A program made the position numbers and the translations under genes. From the NCBI GenBank assembly GCA_016235875.1, contig JACRII010000132.1:1-64000 (forward strand): DNA of 64,000 bases. The letters are read 5' to 3'. How positions within the stretch are numbered: the first letter of the stretch is position 1; the number at the start of each line of letters is the position of its first letter. Below the pieces are notes generated by a model that was not told the origin of the DNA, made no database searches, and was given only the letters and a program-made list of their open reading frames with translations. Of this stretch, positions 8,705 through 14,995 are shown one piece after another. Source of the DNA: Planctomycetota bacterium (GTDB lineage: Bacteria; Planctomycetota; Brocadiia; Brocadiales; Brocadiaceae).

Positions 8705-9105
8705 TATTGGCAAATTACGAATTGCAAATTACGATTTGAGATTTACGAAGTACGATTTAAATCTAAAATCGTAAATCGTCCCTCGTAAATCGTAATTCGT
8801 CCTTCGTTCCTATGGAATCAATATCATAACCATAGAACCCTTGCCATAGAATTCCTTTCTTTCAAGACATATCTAATCCTGATGTAATTTTGCCAGCCTG
8901 AAAAATGAAGCTTTCAACATTCCTTTTTTTGAGAAGATACAACTTATTAACGAATAGTTTTTTAAATAAGTAGGGAAGGCATGATTTTGGCTAATACATA
9001 AAAACAATATCTGTAATTCGTGTAGTTGCCGAAATCTTAATTCTAATAAATGTTCGTTCTATATCTTTACGTAAAATTTAAAATCAATGAAAGGGGGTGA
9101 TAAAC
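8705..9105. other. Intergenic region upstream of gvpA with an A/T-rich repeat cluster
   Basis: Bases 8712-8807 are a patchwork of short, mutually complementary words (AAATTACGA, TCGTAAATCGT, ACGATTTGAGATTTACG) able to fold on themselves. The same words recur at 14425-14550. The second half (8820-9105) is A/T-rich, carries no repeat I recognise, and should contain the gvpA promoter. Confidence 0.6.
8977..8992 (+). promoter_or_regulatory. Possible sigma-54-type promoter of gvpA
   Basis: AGGCATGATTTTGGCT has the GG-N10-GC spacing (8978-8979 and 8990-8991) and matches the TGGCAC-N5-TTGC consensus at most positions (TGGCAC to AGGCAT, TTGC to TGGC). It lies about 115 bases before the first gvpA. 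An NtrB-like kinase nearby makes sigma-54 control attractive, but no activator gene is visible and one match can arise by chance. Confidence 0.3.
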
Positions 9106-9324
9106 ATGGCAAAGGTACAAAAATCCACCGATTCGTCCAGCCTCGCAGAGGTCGTCGACAGAATACTCGATAAGGGTATCGTGGTTGATGCGTGGGTAAA
9201 GGTGTCATTGGTAGGTATTGAGTTGCTTTCCATTGAAGCCAGGGTCGTGATCGCATCAGTTGAAACGTATCTGAAGTACGCGGAGGCAATCGGTTTGACG
9301 GCAACCGCCGCTTCACCGGCATAG
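9106..9324 (+). CDS. gvpA: Gas vesicle structural protein GvpA (copy 1)
   Basis: 72 aa. GvpA is the small hydrophobic protein that forms the ribbed wall of gas vesicles. Diagnostic segments are [38 protein letters not shown] and [12 protein letters not shown]. An in-frame ATG nine bases upstream exists, but the ATG at 9106 is preceded by AAGGGGGTGA, a strong Shine-Dalgarno, and matches the start of copy 2. The protein is identical to copy 2 although 26 of 72 codons differ. Confidence 0.98.
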   Translation: MAKVQKSTDSSSLAEVVDRILDKGIVVDAWVKVSLVGIELLSIEARVVIASVETYLKYAEAIGLTATAASPA

Positions 9325-9372
9325 CATAATGTTCAGGAAATTCAAAGTTGCCCACGAAAAGACGCAAAAATA

Positions 9373-9499
9373 GCCTCCCCCTGTCCCCCTCCAGAGGGGG
9401 ATAAAGGGGGAGAATCAGGTCTTTTCGAGTGTTTCGTTGGCAATACGATGTATGGCATAGAGAATCCCCCTTTGTTAAGGGGGACTTAAACGGAATAAC
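9373..9499. repeat. Two G/C palindromes between the gvpA copies
   Basis: Bases 9373-9412 form a palindrome of C-runs and G-runs (CCTCCCCCTGTCCCCCTCC ... GGGGGATAAAGGGGGAG), the same family as the core of the coding elements. Bases 9445-9499 (ATGTATGGCATAGAGAATC ... GACTTAAACGGAATAAC) recur at 13471-13615 with about 90 bases inserted. Confidence 0.75.
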
Positions 9500-9566
9500 T
9501 TGAGAAGATTCACTGAAGGATCTCAAAAGTAAAATTCCATATAAATAACGAAAGGAGAGTAACAAC

Positions 9567-9785
9567 ATGGCAAAGGTACAAAAATCCACCGATTCGTCCA
9601 GTCTTGCTGAAGTTGTAGATAGAATACTTGACAAGGGTATTGTGGTTGATGCATGGGTAAAGGTGTCCCTTGTAGGTATTGAGCTGCTTTCAATAGAGGC
9701 CAGGGTCGTGATTGCATCTGTTGAAACATATCTGAAGTACGCAGAGGCGATTGGTTTGACGGCAACTGCCGCTTCGCCGGCTTAG
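9567..9785 (+). CDS. gvpA: Gas vesicle structural protein GvpA (copy 2)
   Basis: 72 aa, identical in protein sequence to copy 1. By codon comparison, the first 11 codons are the same in DNA and 26 of the remaining 61 differ, all silently. The duplication is therefore old, or the copies came from different sources, and the protein is under very strong purifying selection. GAAAGGAGAGTAAC precedes the ATG. A strong hairpin lies just after the stop. Confidence 0.98.
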   Translation: MAKVQKSTDSSSLAEVVDRILDKGIVVDAWVKVSLVGIELLSIEARVVIASVETYLKYAEAIGLTATAASPA

Positions 9786-9800
9786 TATGGATGGGAATAA

Positions 9801-9835
9801 GATGGCCGTCATTCTTAAAGTGACGGCCATCTTTA
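9801..9835 (+). terminator. Terminator-like hairpin after gvpA copy 2
   Basis: Perfect 11-bp stem GATGGCCGTCA / TGACGGCCATC (9801-9811 and 9821-9831) with a 9-base loop, followed by TTTAACTTAA. The T-run is short, so it may be a leaky terminator or an mRNA-stabilising 3' hairpin. Either would let gvpA be made in excess over the downstream minor gvp genes. Confidence 0.65.
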
Positions 9836-9902
9836 ACTTAATGTATCGGGAAATTTCATTTTTATAGAAACGCACTGCTGTGCGTCTAGAAAGGAGTAGT
9901 TT

Positions 9903-10106
9903 ATGGGTAATCTTACTGATGCAATGTCAAGACTTGCGGATGAAATCCAGACAATGAATGAGGGTCGGGACAATTTTATCAAAGGAATCCAGGATACGGT
10001 TAAACAAGGGGCTGATGAAACAAGGCAGTTTATTACTGATTTCAGAAGCGAGATGAATAGCGCCCATGAAGCCTTTTTCGGGAGAAAATCCTCTCGCAAA
10101 AGGTAA
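9903..10106 (+). CDS. Small helical protein of the gas-vesicle cluster (possible GvpC-like)
   Basis: 67 aa, preceded by a strong AAAGGAG ribosome-binding site. It is predicted almost entirely helical (LADEIQTMNEGRDNFIKG...), charged, with a basic tail (KSSRKR). The position directly after gvpA and the amphipathic helix recall the 33-residue repeats of GvpC, the outer clamp protein, but I see no clear repeat and cannot assign it. No cysteine, signal peptide or membrane segment. Confidence 0.6.
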   Translation: MGNLTDAMSRLADEIQTMNEGRDNFIKGIQDTVKQGADETRQFITDFRSEMNSAHEAFFGRKSSRKR

Positions 10107-10117
10107 TCTGTCTTCTC

Positions 10118-10546
10118 ATGGATTACCATGGGGCTAAATACGCTTACATGGTTACGATATTATCGGTTATCAAGAAAATCTTTTTAGGAAAAAATCGAAT
10201 GCCTGTTATTTCCCGGGAAGGGAAACTGGTTAGCATCACCTGCGCATTTTGCAGGGGAAGCGGGAATGATCCTTTTGGTATTATGTCTCACCTCTCTACA
10301 TGTTGTGTTTGTAAGGGCAAAGGCATTGTCAAGACACTATCGCCCTATAGACGATGTGCCCACTGCAGCGGCACAGGAGCTGTCAAGACGCTGACATGCA
10401 CTGCATGTATGGGTAAGGGCATTCTGCCGATTACTACGGAGGATACCCGTATATGCCCGGTGTGCTGTGGTTCCGGCGATGACCACTCGGCTTCTGCAAT
10501 GTATTGTTTGCGTTGCCGGGGGAGGGGATATGTTTCTTTGAAGTAA
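10118..10546 (+). CDS. DnaJ-type zinc-finger protein with six CxxCxGxG motifs
   Basis: 142 aa from the first ATG; the ATG at 10199, preceded by TAGGAAAA, gives a 115-aa protein and is a likelier start. Six CxxCxGxG-type motifs are visible: CAFCRGSG, CCVCKGKG, CAHCSGTG, CTACMGKG, CPVCCGSG and CLRCRGRG. DnaJ itself has four in a zinc-binding, substrate-holding domain. No J-domain or C-terminal substrate domain is present. In this context a zinc-bound chaperone for aggregation-prone Gvp proteins is a fair inference. Confidence 0.8.
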   Translation: MDYHGAKYAYMVTILSVIKKIFLGKNRMPVISREGKLVSITCAFCRGSGNDPFGIMSHLSTCCVCKGKGIVKTLSPYRRCAHCSGTGAVKTLTCTACMGKGILPITTEDTRICPVCCGSGDDHSASAMYCLRCRGRGYVSLK

Positions 10547-10618
10547 TTACAGAATATTTTAATCGTTTGCTATAACTGCCAGACTATGAGTAATAACAAT
10601 AATTAAGGAGATGCGTGA

Positions 10619-11629
10619 ATGAACACAGCGGTAATTGAAACCCACCAGCAGTCTCATGAATCGGGAGTATCTCTGGAGCCAAGCAACGGATTTGCGGTTA
10701 CTCCCTATATAGAGGAAATTGTTGAATCCGCGCTTGCATATCTTCAAGCAGGGTATCCTGTTCACTTTTCAGGGCCTGCCGGAACTGGAAAAACGACATT
10801 GGCATTCCACGTTGCTTCCAGGCTTGAGAGACCCGTGACGCTGATTCATGGCGATGATGAGTTCAAGACGTCAGACCTTATTGGGAAACACGATGGTTAC
10901 CGAAAGAAAAAGCTCTACGATAATTTCATCCATTCAGTGGTGAAATCCGAAGAGGAGATGCAAACTATCTGGGCAGATAACCGCCTTACCAGTGCATGCA
11001 GGAATGGCCACGTGCTTATCTACGATGAATTTAACCGCTCAAGACCCGAAGCAAACAACGTCCTGCTCAGTGTTCTTCAGGAAGGGGTTTTAAGCGCACC
11101 AAAACGGAGCCGGTATGGCAGCGGCCACCTTGAAGTTCATCCTGATTTCCATGCCATATTCACCTCGAACCCAGAGGAATATGCAGGTACCCACAAAGCA
11201 CAGGATGCACTTATAGACCGTCTTGTAACGATACAAATTCATCACTTTGATCGGGAAACAGAAATTAAGATCGTGGAGGCCCGGTCTGGGATTTCACGGG
11301 AAGACGCGGAGATAATTATAGATATCATCAGGAAACTGAGGAATATGGGAGTCAACAACCACCGGCCCAGCATTCGTGCGGGAATTATGATTGCGCGTAT
11401 CCTTGCCCATCGTGGCGGACATGTTGCCTGGAGTGATACGATTTTCCGTCGTATCTGTCAGGATGTGCTCAACACCAATACGATTAAGATCTCTCGTGAT
11501 GGAAAGGCGCTTATGCAGGAAAAGATTTCTGACATAATACAAAAAGTATGCAAGGCAAGGCATGAAAATAATACAGAAGAATTGACATTTATTCCGGAAA
11601 CGTATTGTGGCTCAGCCGCTGGGGAGTAA
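10619..11629 (+). CDS. gvpN: Gas vesicle ATPase GvpN
   Basis: 336 aa, MoxR/NorQ-like AAA+ ATPase. Walker A is GPAGTGKTT at about residue 50-58, Walker B is LIYDEFNRS, and sensor 1 is FTSNPEEYAG. These, together with the position in the cluster, identify GvpN, which uses ATP for gas-vesicle maturation or enlargement. AAGGAGATGCGTG precedes the ATG. A 117-base spacer with no visible feature follows. Confidence 0.96.
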   Translation: MNTAVIETHQQSHESGVSLEPSNGFAVTPYIEEIVESALAYLQAGYPVHFSGPAGTGKTTLAFHVASRLERPVTLIHGDDEFKTSDLIGKHDGYRKKKLYDNFIHSVVKSEEEMQTIWADNRLTSACRNGHVLIYDEFNRSRPEANNVLLSVLQEGVLSAPKRSRYGSGHLEVHPDFHAIFTSNPEEYAGTHKAQDALIDRLVTIQIHHFDRETEIKIVEARSGISREDAEIIIDIIRKLRNMGVNNHRPSIRAGIMIARILAHRGGHVAWSDTIFRRICQDVLNTNTIKISRDGKALMQEKISDIIQKVCKARHENNTEELTFIPETYCGSAAGE

Positions 11630-11746
11630 AGGGGGTATAATAATATAAGTTTTACATAATTAACCTGTAATTCAAGCTATATAAATGAAAATACCAGGCA
11701 AGATGTTAATGTTATTCTATTACACCCCCTAAAGGAGCAAAAAACA

Positions 11747-12049
11747 ATGAAAGCGCCCATGAAGCGAAAAAGTGTGAATGATATAAAGACCCATGCAGGT
11801 ACCGTAAACCAGACTTTTCTGCCTCACAAGGCATTTATGAGAATTTCCTGCCTGGAGATGGAAAAGGCTCACCGCATCAAGGAAATGGAAAACTCGCGTC
11901 GGCGCATCGAAGCTATTAAAAAACGCCTGGAAGAGATAGAGACCGAAACAGACGCCCTCATGAATCGCATCAAGGCAGACACAAAAGAAAATAGCATTGT
12001 AAGTAAAAAAACAACTGACAACAGTAAAGGACTGGTGCTCAGATATTAG
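11747..12049 (+). CDS. Coiled-coil protein of gas-vesicle clusters
   Basis: 100 aa, preceded by AAAGGAGC. It has a short conserved-looking N-terminal motif (AGTVNQTFLPHKAFMRISCLEMEK) and then a coiled coil rich in Glu/Lys/Arg (about 42-82). As I recall, proteins with the 'H-A-G-T-V ... S-C-L-E-M-E-K' pattern occur in other gvp clusters, without an assigned role. Probably cytoplasmic and an assembly partner; this is inferred only from context. Confidence 0.65.
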   Translation: MKAPMKRKSVNDIKTHAGTVNQTFLPHKAFMRISCLEMEKAHRIKEMENSRRRIEAIKKRLEEIETETDALMNRIKADTKENSIVSKKTTDNSKGLVLRY

Positions 12050-12290
12050 CGAGGCGAGGCCTCAGACCGATAAAAAACAAGAGGCAAGAGGCAGGATGCA
12101 AGAAGCAAGATGCAAGACTTCTGACTTCGTGCATCTAAAACTTGATTGTATAGGAATTTTCATTTTATTTATGCGGCTTATTGGGTGGCATGGACTGTAC
12201 GGGCGAACGGATGTTCGTCCCTACGATTTGACCGTGCCTGTCTTGTAACCTACAACATTACAAAAAGCCGTTGGAGGTGCAGTGGGTGGT
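12050..12290. repeat. Dispersed palindromic repeats between gvp genes
   Basis: Bases 12046-12140 (AGCGAGGCGAGGCCTCAGACC, then AGAGGCAAGAGGCAGGATGC-type words) are an inverted relative of the repeat at 29592-29700. Bases about 12193-12232 (CGGGCGAACGGATGTTCGTCC) form another short hairpin. No gene is seen. Confidence 0.6.
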
Positions 12291-12759
12291 TGTCCCCCGC
12301 TGGCGGGGGTGCAGGGGGTGGAAACAATGAGTGGAAAATTGAAAGCCGACACAACAAACAATTACGCCTACAACAAAATATTACAACCGTTTGCAAACAA
12401 GCTGCGCAAGGAAATGACAAAAGCCGAGGCATGTTTGTGGAAATACGCCCTGCGTGCCGGCCATATGAAGGGGTATCAATTCAGAAGGCAAAGGCCAGTG
12501 CTGCGATATATAGCTGACTTTCTCTGTAAGGAATTAAAACTGGTGATTGAAGTAGACGGGATAACACATCAAGATGACAAAACCGAGGAGAAAGACAAAC
12601 AGAAGACCAGCGATCTGGAAAGCGCGGGATTTAAGGTGATCAGGTTTACCGATGAGGAAGTATTAAAGAATATGAACGATGTTATGAAGAAGATAGAAAG
12701 GGTGGTGGAAGAGATGGAGATGTCCAGTCCACCCCCTGCACCCCCGCCAGCGGGGGACA
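12291..12759. mobile_element. DUF559 nuclease gene enclosed by a 31-base perfect inverted repeat
   Basis: The arm at 12291-12321 (TGTCCCCCGCTGGCGGGGG...) is repeated exactly, reversed, at 12729-12759. Each arm is itself palindromic. Weaker complementarity extends outward about 20 bases. The right arm lies inside the coding region and supplies the Pro-rich C-terminal tail of the nuclease. Confidence 0.75.
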
Positions 12760-12830
12760 GTTACCCCTGCACTTCCGCCAGTGAGGACAAAGGTGGTTAT
12801 GAAATTCCCAGAAAAACCACAATCCTTTGA
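12327..12830 (+). CDS. DUF559 (PD-(D/E)XK, Vsr-like) endonuclease-fold protein
   Basis: 167 aa from the ATG at 12327; the upstream extension of the frame is repeat sequence. The DUF559 pattern is clear: KAEACLWKYAL, YQFRRQRP, YIADFLCKELKLVIEVDG and AGFKVIRF. Members resemble very-short-patch-repair nucleases and are often carried with mobile DNA; activity here is untested. The last ~30 residues (SSPPPAPPPAG...) are encoded by the right arm of the flanking inverted repeat. It is unrelated to gas vesicles and reads as an intruder. Confidence 0.88.
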   Translation: MSGKLKADTTNNYAYNKILQPFANKLRKEMTKAEACLWKYALRAGHMKGYQFRRQRPVLRYIADFLCKELKLVIEVDGITHQDDKTEEKDKQKTSDLESAGFKVIRFTDEEVLKNMNDVMKKIERVVEEMEMSSPPPAPPPAGDSYPCTSASEDKGGYEIPRKTTIL

Positions 12831-12883
12831 GTCCCACTGGTTAACCTGTGGGATTACTCGATGTTTTTGAAAGGAGAATTGTA

Positions 12884-13102
12884 ATGTTATCGATAAAAAC
12901 CTCAAGTTGTATCCGTAACATGCGGAATGTAAAGAGTTACCGTTCCGGCCATACGTCTACGGCTGTCTCAATGTCGCATGCAGATAAGGAAATAATGTCT
13001 CGTGAGACAGAGCGTTTGTTACAGCGGAATAAGCGCCGCAGGTGGCTTATTTTTCAATGGAACACGTTCCCCATACACAGACACGTACTGAATTTTGCTT
13101 AA
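12884..13102 (+). CDS. Small basic protein of unknown function in the gvp cluster
   Basis: 72 aa from an ATG preceded by AAAGGAGAATT; the longer frame starting 12848 lacks such a site. Highly basic, with an RNKRRR patch near residue 45-50 and a Trp-containing C-terminus (RRWLIFQW). I recognise no family. A good ribosome-binding site and tight spacing (12 bases) to the next gene support it as real. Confidence 0.55.
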   Translation: MLSIKTSSCIRNMRNVKSYRSGHTSTAVSMSHADKEIMSRETERLLQRNKRRRWLIFQWNTFPIHRHVLNFA

Positions 13103-13114
13103 GGAGATTGAGTA

Positions 13115-13303
13115 ATGAAAATAAATTGTATTCTATGCGGTCATAATTTCGACTTAGATGATACCTATGATGATTATGAAGGAGATGTCAAGTGCTGGGT
13201 CTGTGGAGGTGTCCTGGATATTAAGGTGCAGGTAGGCAAGCTGAAATCTTTAAAGCCCATCAAGACACCTCATCCTGTATCGGAAGAAACCAGGACTGCA
13301 TAG
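13115..13303 (+). CDS. Small zinc-ribbon protein of the gvp cluster
   Basis: 62 aa, start preceded by AAGGAGATTG. Two CxxC knuckles, C5-x2-C8 and C28-x2-C31, flank an acidic stretch (DLDDTYDDYEGDV), giving a zinc ribbon. I recall similar 'LDDxYDDYEG' zinc ribbons in other gas-vesicle clusters. The function is unknown; a regulatory or metal-dependent assembly role is possible. Confidence 0.75.
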   Translation: MKINCILCGHNFDLDDTYDDYEGDVKCWVCGGVLDIKVQVGKLKSLKPIKTPHPVSEETRTA

Positions 13304-13632
13304 GATTTTTCCTATTAGCGCAGGCCAGGGGTTGGGGCAGCTTAAAGTTGTAAGTTTTCTTGCTTCTAGCTTCCGGCTTCTAGCTTCTTGCTTCTGTTTA
13401 AATCTTACAACTTAAATCCGAATGTTTAACCCGATCGTATGGGAAATTTCATTATATTTATACGTGTTATACAATGTATGGCATAGAGAAGCCCCCTCCC
13501 CCTGTCCCCCTCAATGAGGGGGATAAAGGGGGCGGTGGCTAGGGGGTTGTAAAATAGTCCAAAAAACACAACCCCCTGAATCCCCCTTTGTTAAGGGGGA
13601 CTTAAACGGAATAACGCGACAGGAGATCGACT
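13304..13632. repeat. Nested palindromic repeats upstream of gvpF/L-3
   Basis: Bases 13345-13405 carry TTGTAAGTTTTCTTGCTTC ... AAATCTTACAACTT, a palindrome of 'cttgcttc' words. Bases 13471-13615 are a second copy of the 9445-9499 repeat, split after GGCATAGAGAA by about 90 bases of G/C palindrome, after which the repeat resumes (GAATCCCCCTTTGTTAAGG ... GGAATAAC). No gene is seen. Confidence 0.75.
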
Positions 13633-14379
13633 ATGTCTGGCAATGGGAAATATATTTACGGCTTTATGAGGCATGGCGCAAAACCCACTTTTACCATTCC
13701 CGGTATTGATGGTAAGCCAGTTTTTACAATATCCGATAACGATGTTGCCGCTGTGGTCAGCGATGGACCGGATGGCAAACTCCGTCCGGAACGGAAGCAT
13801 CTGAGCGCCCATCATAGCGTGATCAAAGAAATCATGAAGACATTAACCATTCTCCCGGTATCTTTTGGTGTTGTGGCAGACAATGAAGCGAGCATTAAAA
13901 AGATATTAAAGCTCAATCATGATAGTTTTATAAGCCAGTTGAAAAGGATGGAAGGCAAGGTCGAAATGGGTTTGAAAATTAACTGGGACGTCGAGAATAT
14001 CTTCGAGTTCATGGTCAGGAAACATCGCACACTTGAGCTATTCAGGGATAATATATTTTTAAAGCCGACAGGAGCCACACAGGAAGAAAAACTGGAATTG
14101 GGAAGGATGTTTGAAACCATCCTGAATGAAGATCGTGAAAAGCACATAACAGCGGTACAGGATATTCTGAAAGACTACTGTTGCGAGATAAAGGTAAATA
14201 AACCCAAAGATGAAAATACGATAATGAAGCTGGCGTGCCTAGTGGAAAAGGCAAAACTGGAACAATTCGAAAAGGGCGTCTTTGAGGCGGCAAAGGAATT
14301 TGATGATAATTATGCCTTTGATTTTAACGGCCCCTGGGCGCCTCACAATTTCGTTGACATAAAACTGAAGACGGCATGA
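13633..14379 (+). CDS. gvpF: Gas vesicle protein GvpF/GvpL family (copy 3)
   Basis: 248 aa, the normal family length and the only one of the three GvpF/L proteins here without a repeat insertion. It has the typical N-terminus (KYIYGFM), helical middle (QLKRMEGKVEMGLKINWD) and end (FNGPWAPHNFVDI). GACAGGAGATCG precedes the ATG. GvpF contacts GvpA during early assembly in studied systems; whether this copy is F or L is not decidable by eye. Confidence 0.93.
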   Translation: MSGNGKYIYGFMRHGAKPTFTIPGIDGKPVFTISDNDVAAVVSDGPDGKLRPERKHLSAHHSVIKEIMKTLTILPVSFGVVADNEASIKKILKLNHDSFISQLKRMEGKVEMGLKINWDVENIFEFMVRKHRTLELFRDNIFLKPTGATQEEKLELGRMFETILNEDREKHITAVQDILKDYCCEIKVNKPKDENTIMKLACLVEKAKLEQFEKGVFEAAKEFDDNYAFDFNGPWAPHNFVDIKLKTA

Positions 14380-14566
14380 ATATTAGTTATGGTTCACCGC
14401 AAAGTCGCAGAGGACGCGAAGACAAATTTACGATTTCAGACTTCGTCGTGAGCTCAGTCGAATGATTTACGATTTGGGATTTACCTCCCCCTTTATCCCC
14501 CTCTAGAGGGGGACAGGGGGAGGGTAAATCGTACCTCGTAAATCGTACATCATACAAGGAATTTAT
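14380..14566. repeat. Palindrome within palindrome upstream of gvpG
   Basis: Outer arms made of TTTACGATTTGGGATTTAC and GGTAAATCGTACCTCGTAA surround a G/C palindrome at 14483-14523 of the same family as 9373-9412. A GACTTCGTCGTGAGC micro-unit sits at 14439-14463. Confidence 0.7.
14439..14463. repeat. Micro-element GACTTCGTCGTGAGCTCAG..., copy 1
   Basis: A 25-base near-palindromic unit lying immediately 5' of GATT. The same unit, again just before GATT, occurs at 21445-21469 and 26113-26139. In the third case it visibly splits another repeat. Confidence 0.65.
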
Positions 14567-14923
14567 ATGTTATTAATCGACGACATCCTGCTTTCACCCG
14601 CAAAAGGTTTGTTTTATATCTTTAAACAAATTCATAAGGCTGCCGAAGAAGAGTTCTTAAACGAAGAGAATATTTCTGCAGAATTATCCGAGCTTTACAT
14701 GATGCTTGAAACAGGAAAGATCACCGAAGAGGAATTTAATAACAGGGAATCCGAACTCCTGAATCGGTTAGAACAGATTGAAGAATACAAAAAGAAACAT
14801 TTTGCGGTTGTAGAGGACAGCGAAGCTGATGAAGATAACGAAACCGAAGATGAAGTGAGGAATGTAGTGGTCAGAAAGAATAAAAAAAGTAAAAGATCTA
14901 GAGACCGCAAAAATAATGAATGA
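14567..14923 (+). CDS. gvpG: Gas vesicle protein GvpG
   Basis: 118 aa. The N-terminal ~85 residues are typical GvpG: LLIDDILLSPAKGLFYIFKQIH and then a helical E/L-rich stretch (ELYMMLETGKITEEEF...LLNRL). The tail is long, first acidic (EDSEADEDNETEDE) then basic (KKSKRSRDRK). GvpG is a small accessory protein needed for assembly. ACAAGGAATTT precedes the ATG. Confidence 0.95.
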   Translation: MLLIDDILLSPAKGLFYIFKQIHKAAEEEFLNEENISAELSELYMMLETGKITEEEFNNRESELLNRLEQIEEYKKKHFAVVEDSEADEDNETEDEVRNVVVRKNKKSKRSRDRKNNE

Positions 14924-14995
14924 TGCCTCTGCTTTTCCCCTTTAGAAAGAGGGGAAAAAAGGGGTGTGTAATTCTGCTTTTAACACATATCAATT

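Noticed and set aside
9106-9785. Second gvpA as an assembly duplication
   Set aside because: 26 silent codon differences and different flanks rule out an artefactual copy.
12146-12517. Open frame starting before the DUF559 gene
   Set aside because: It runs through repeats and overlaps the DUF559 gene in another frame with no family match.
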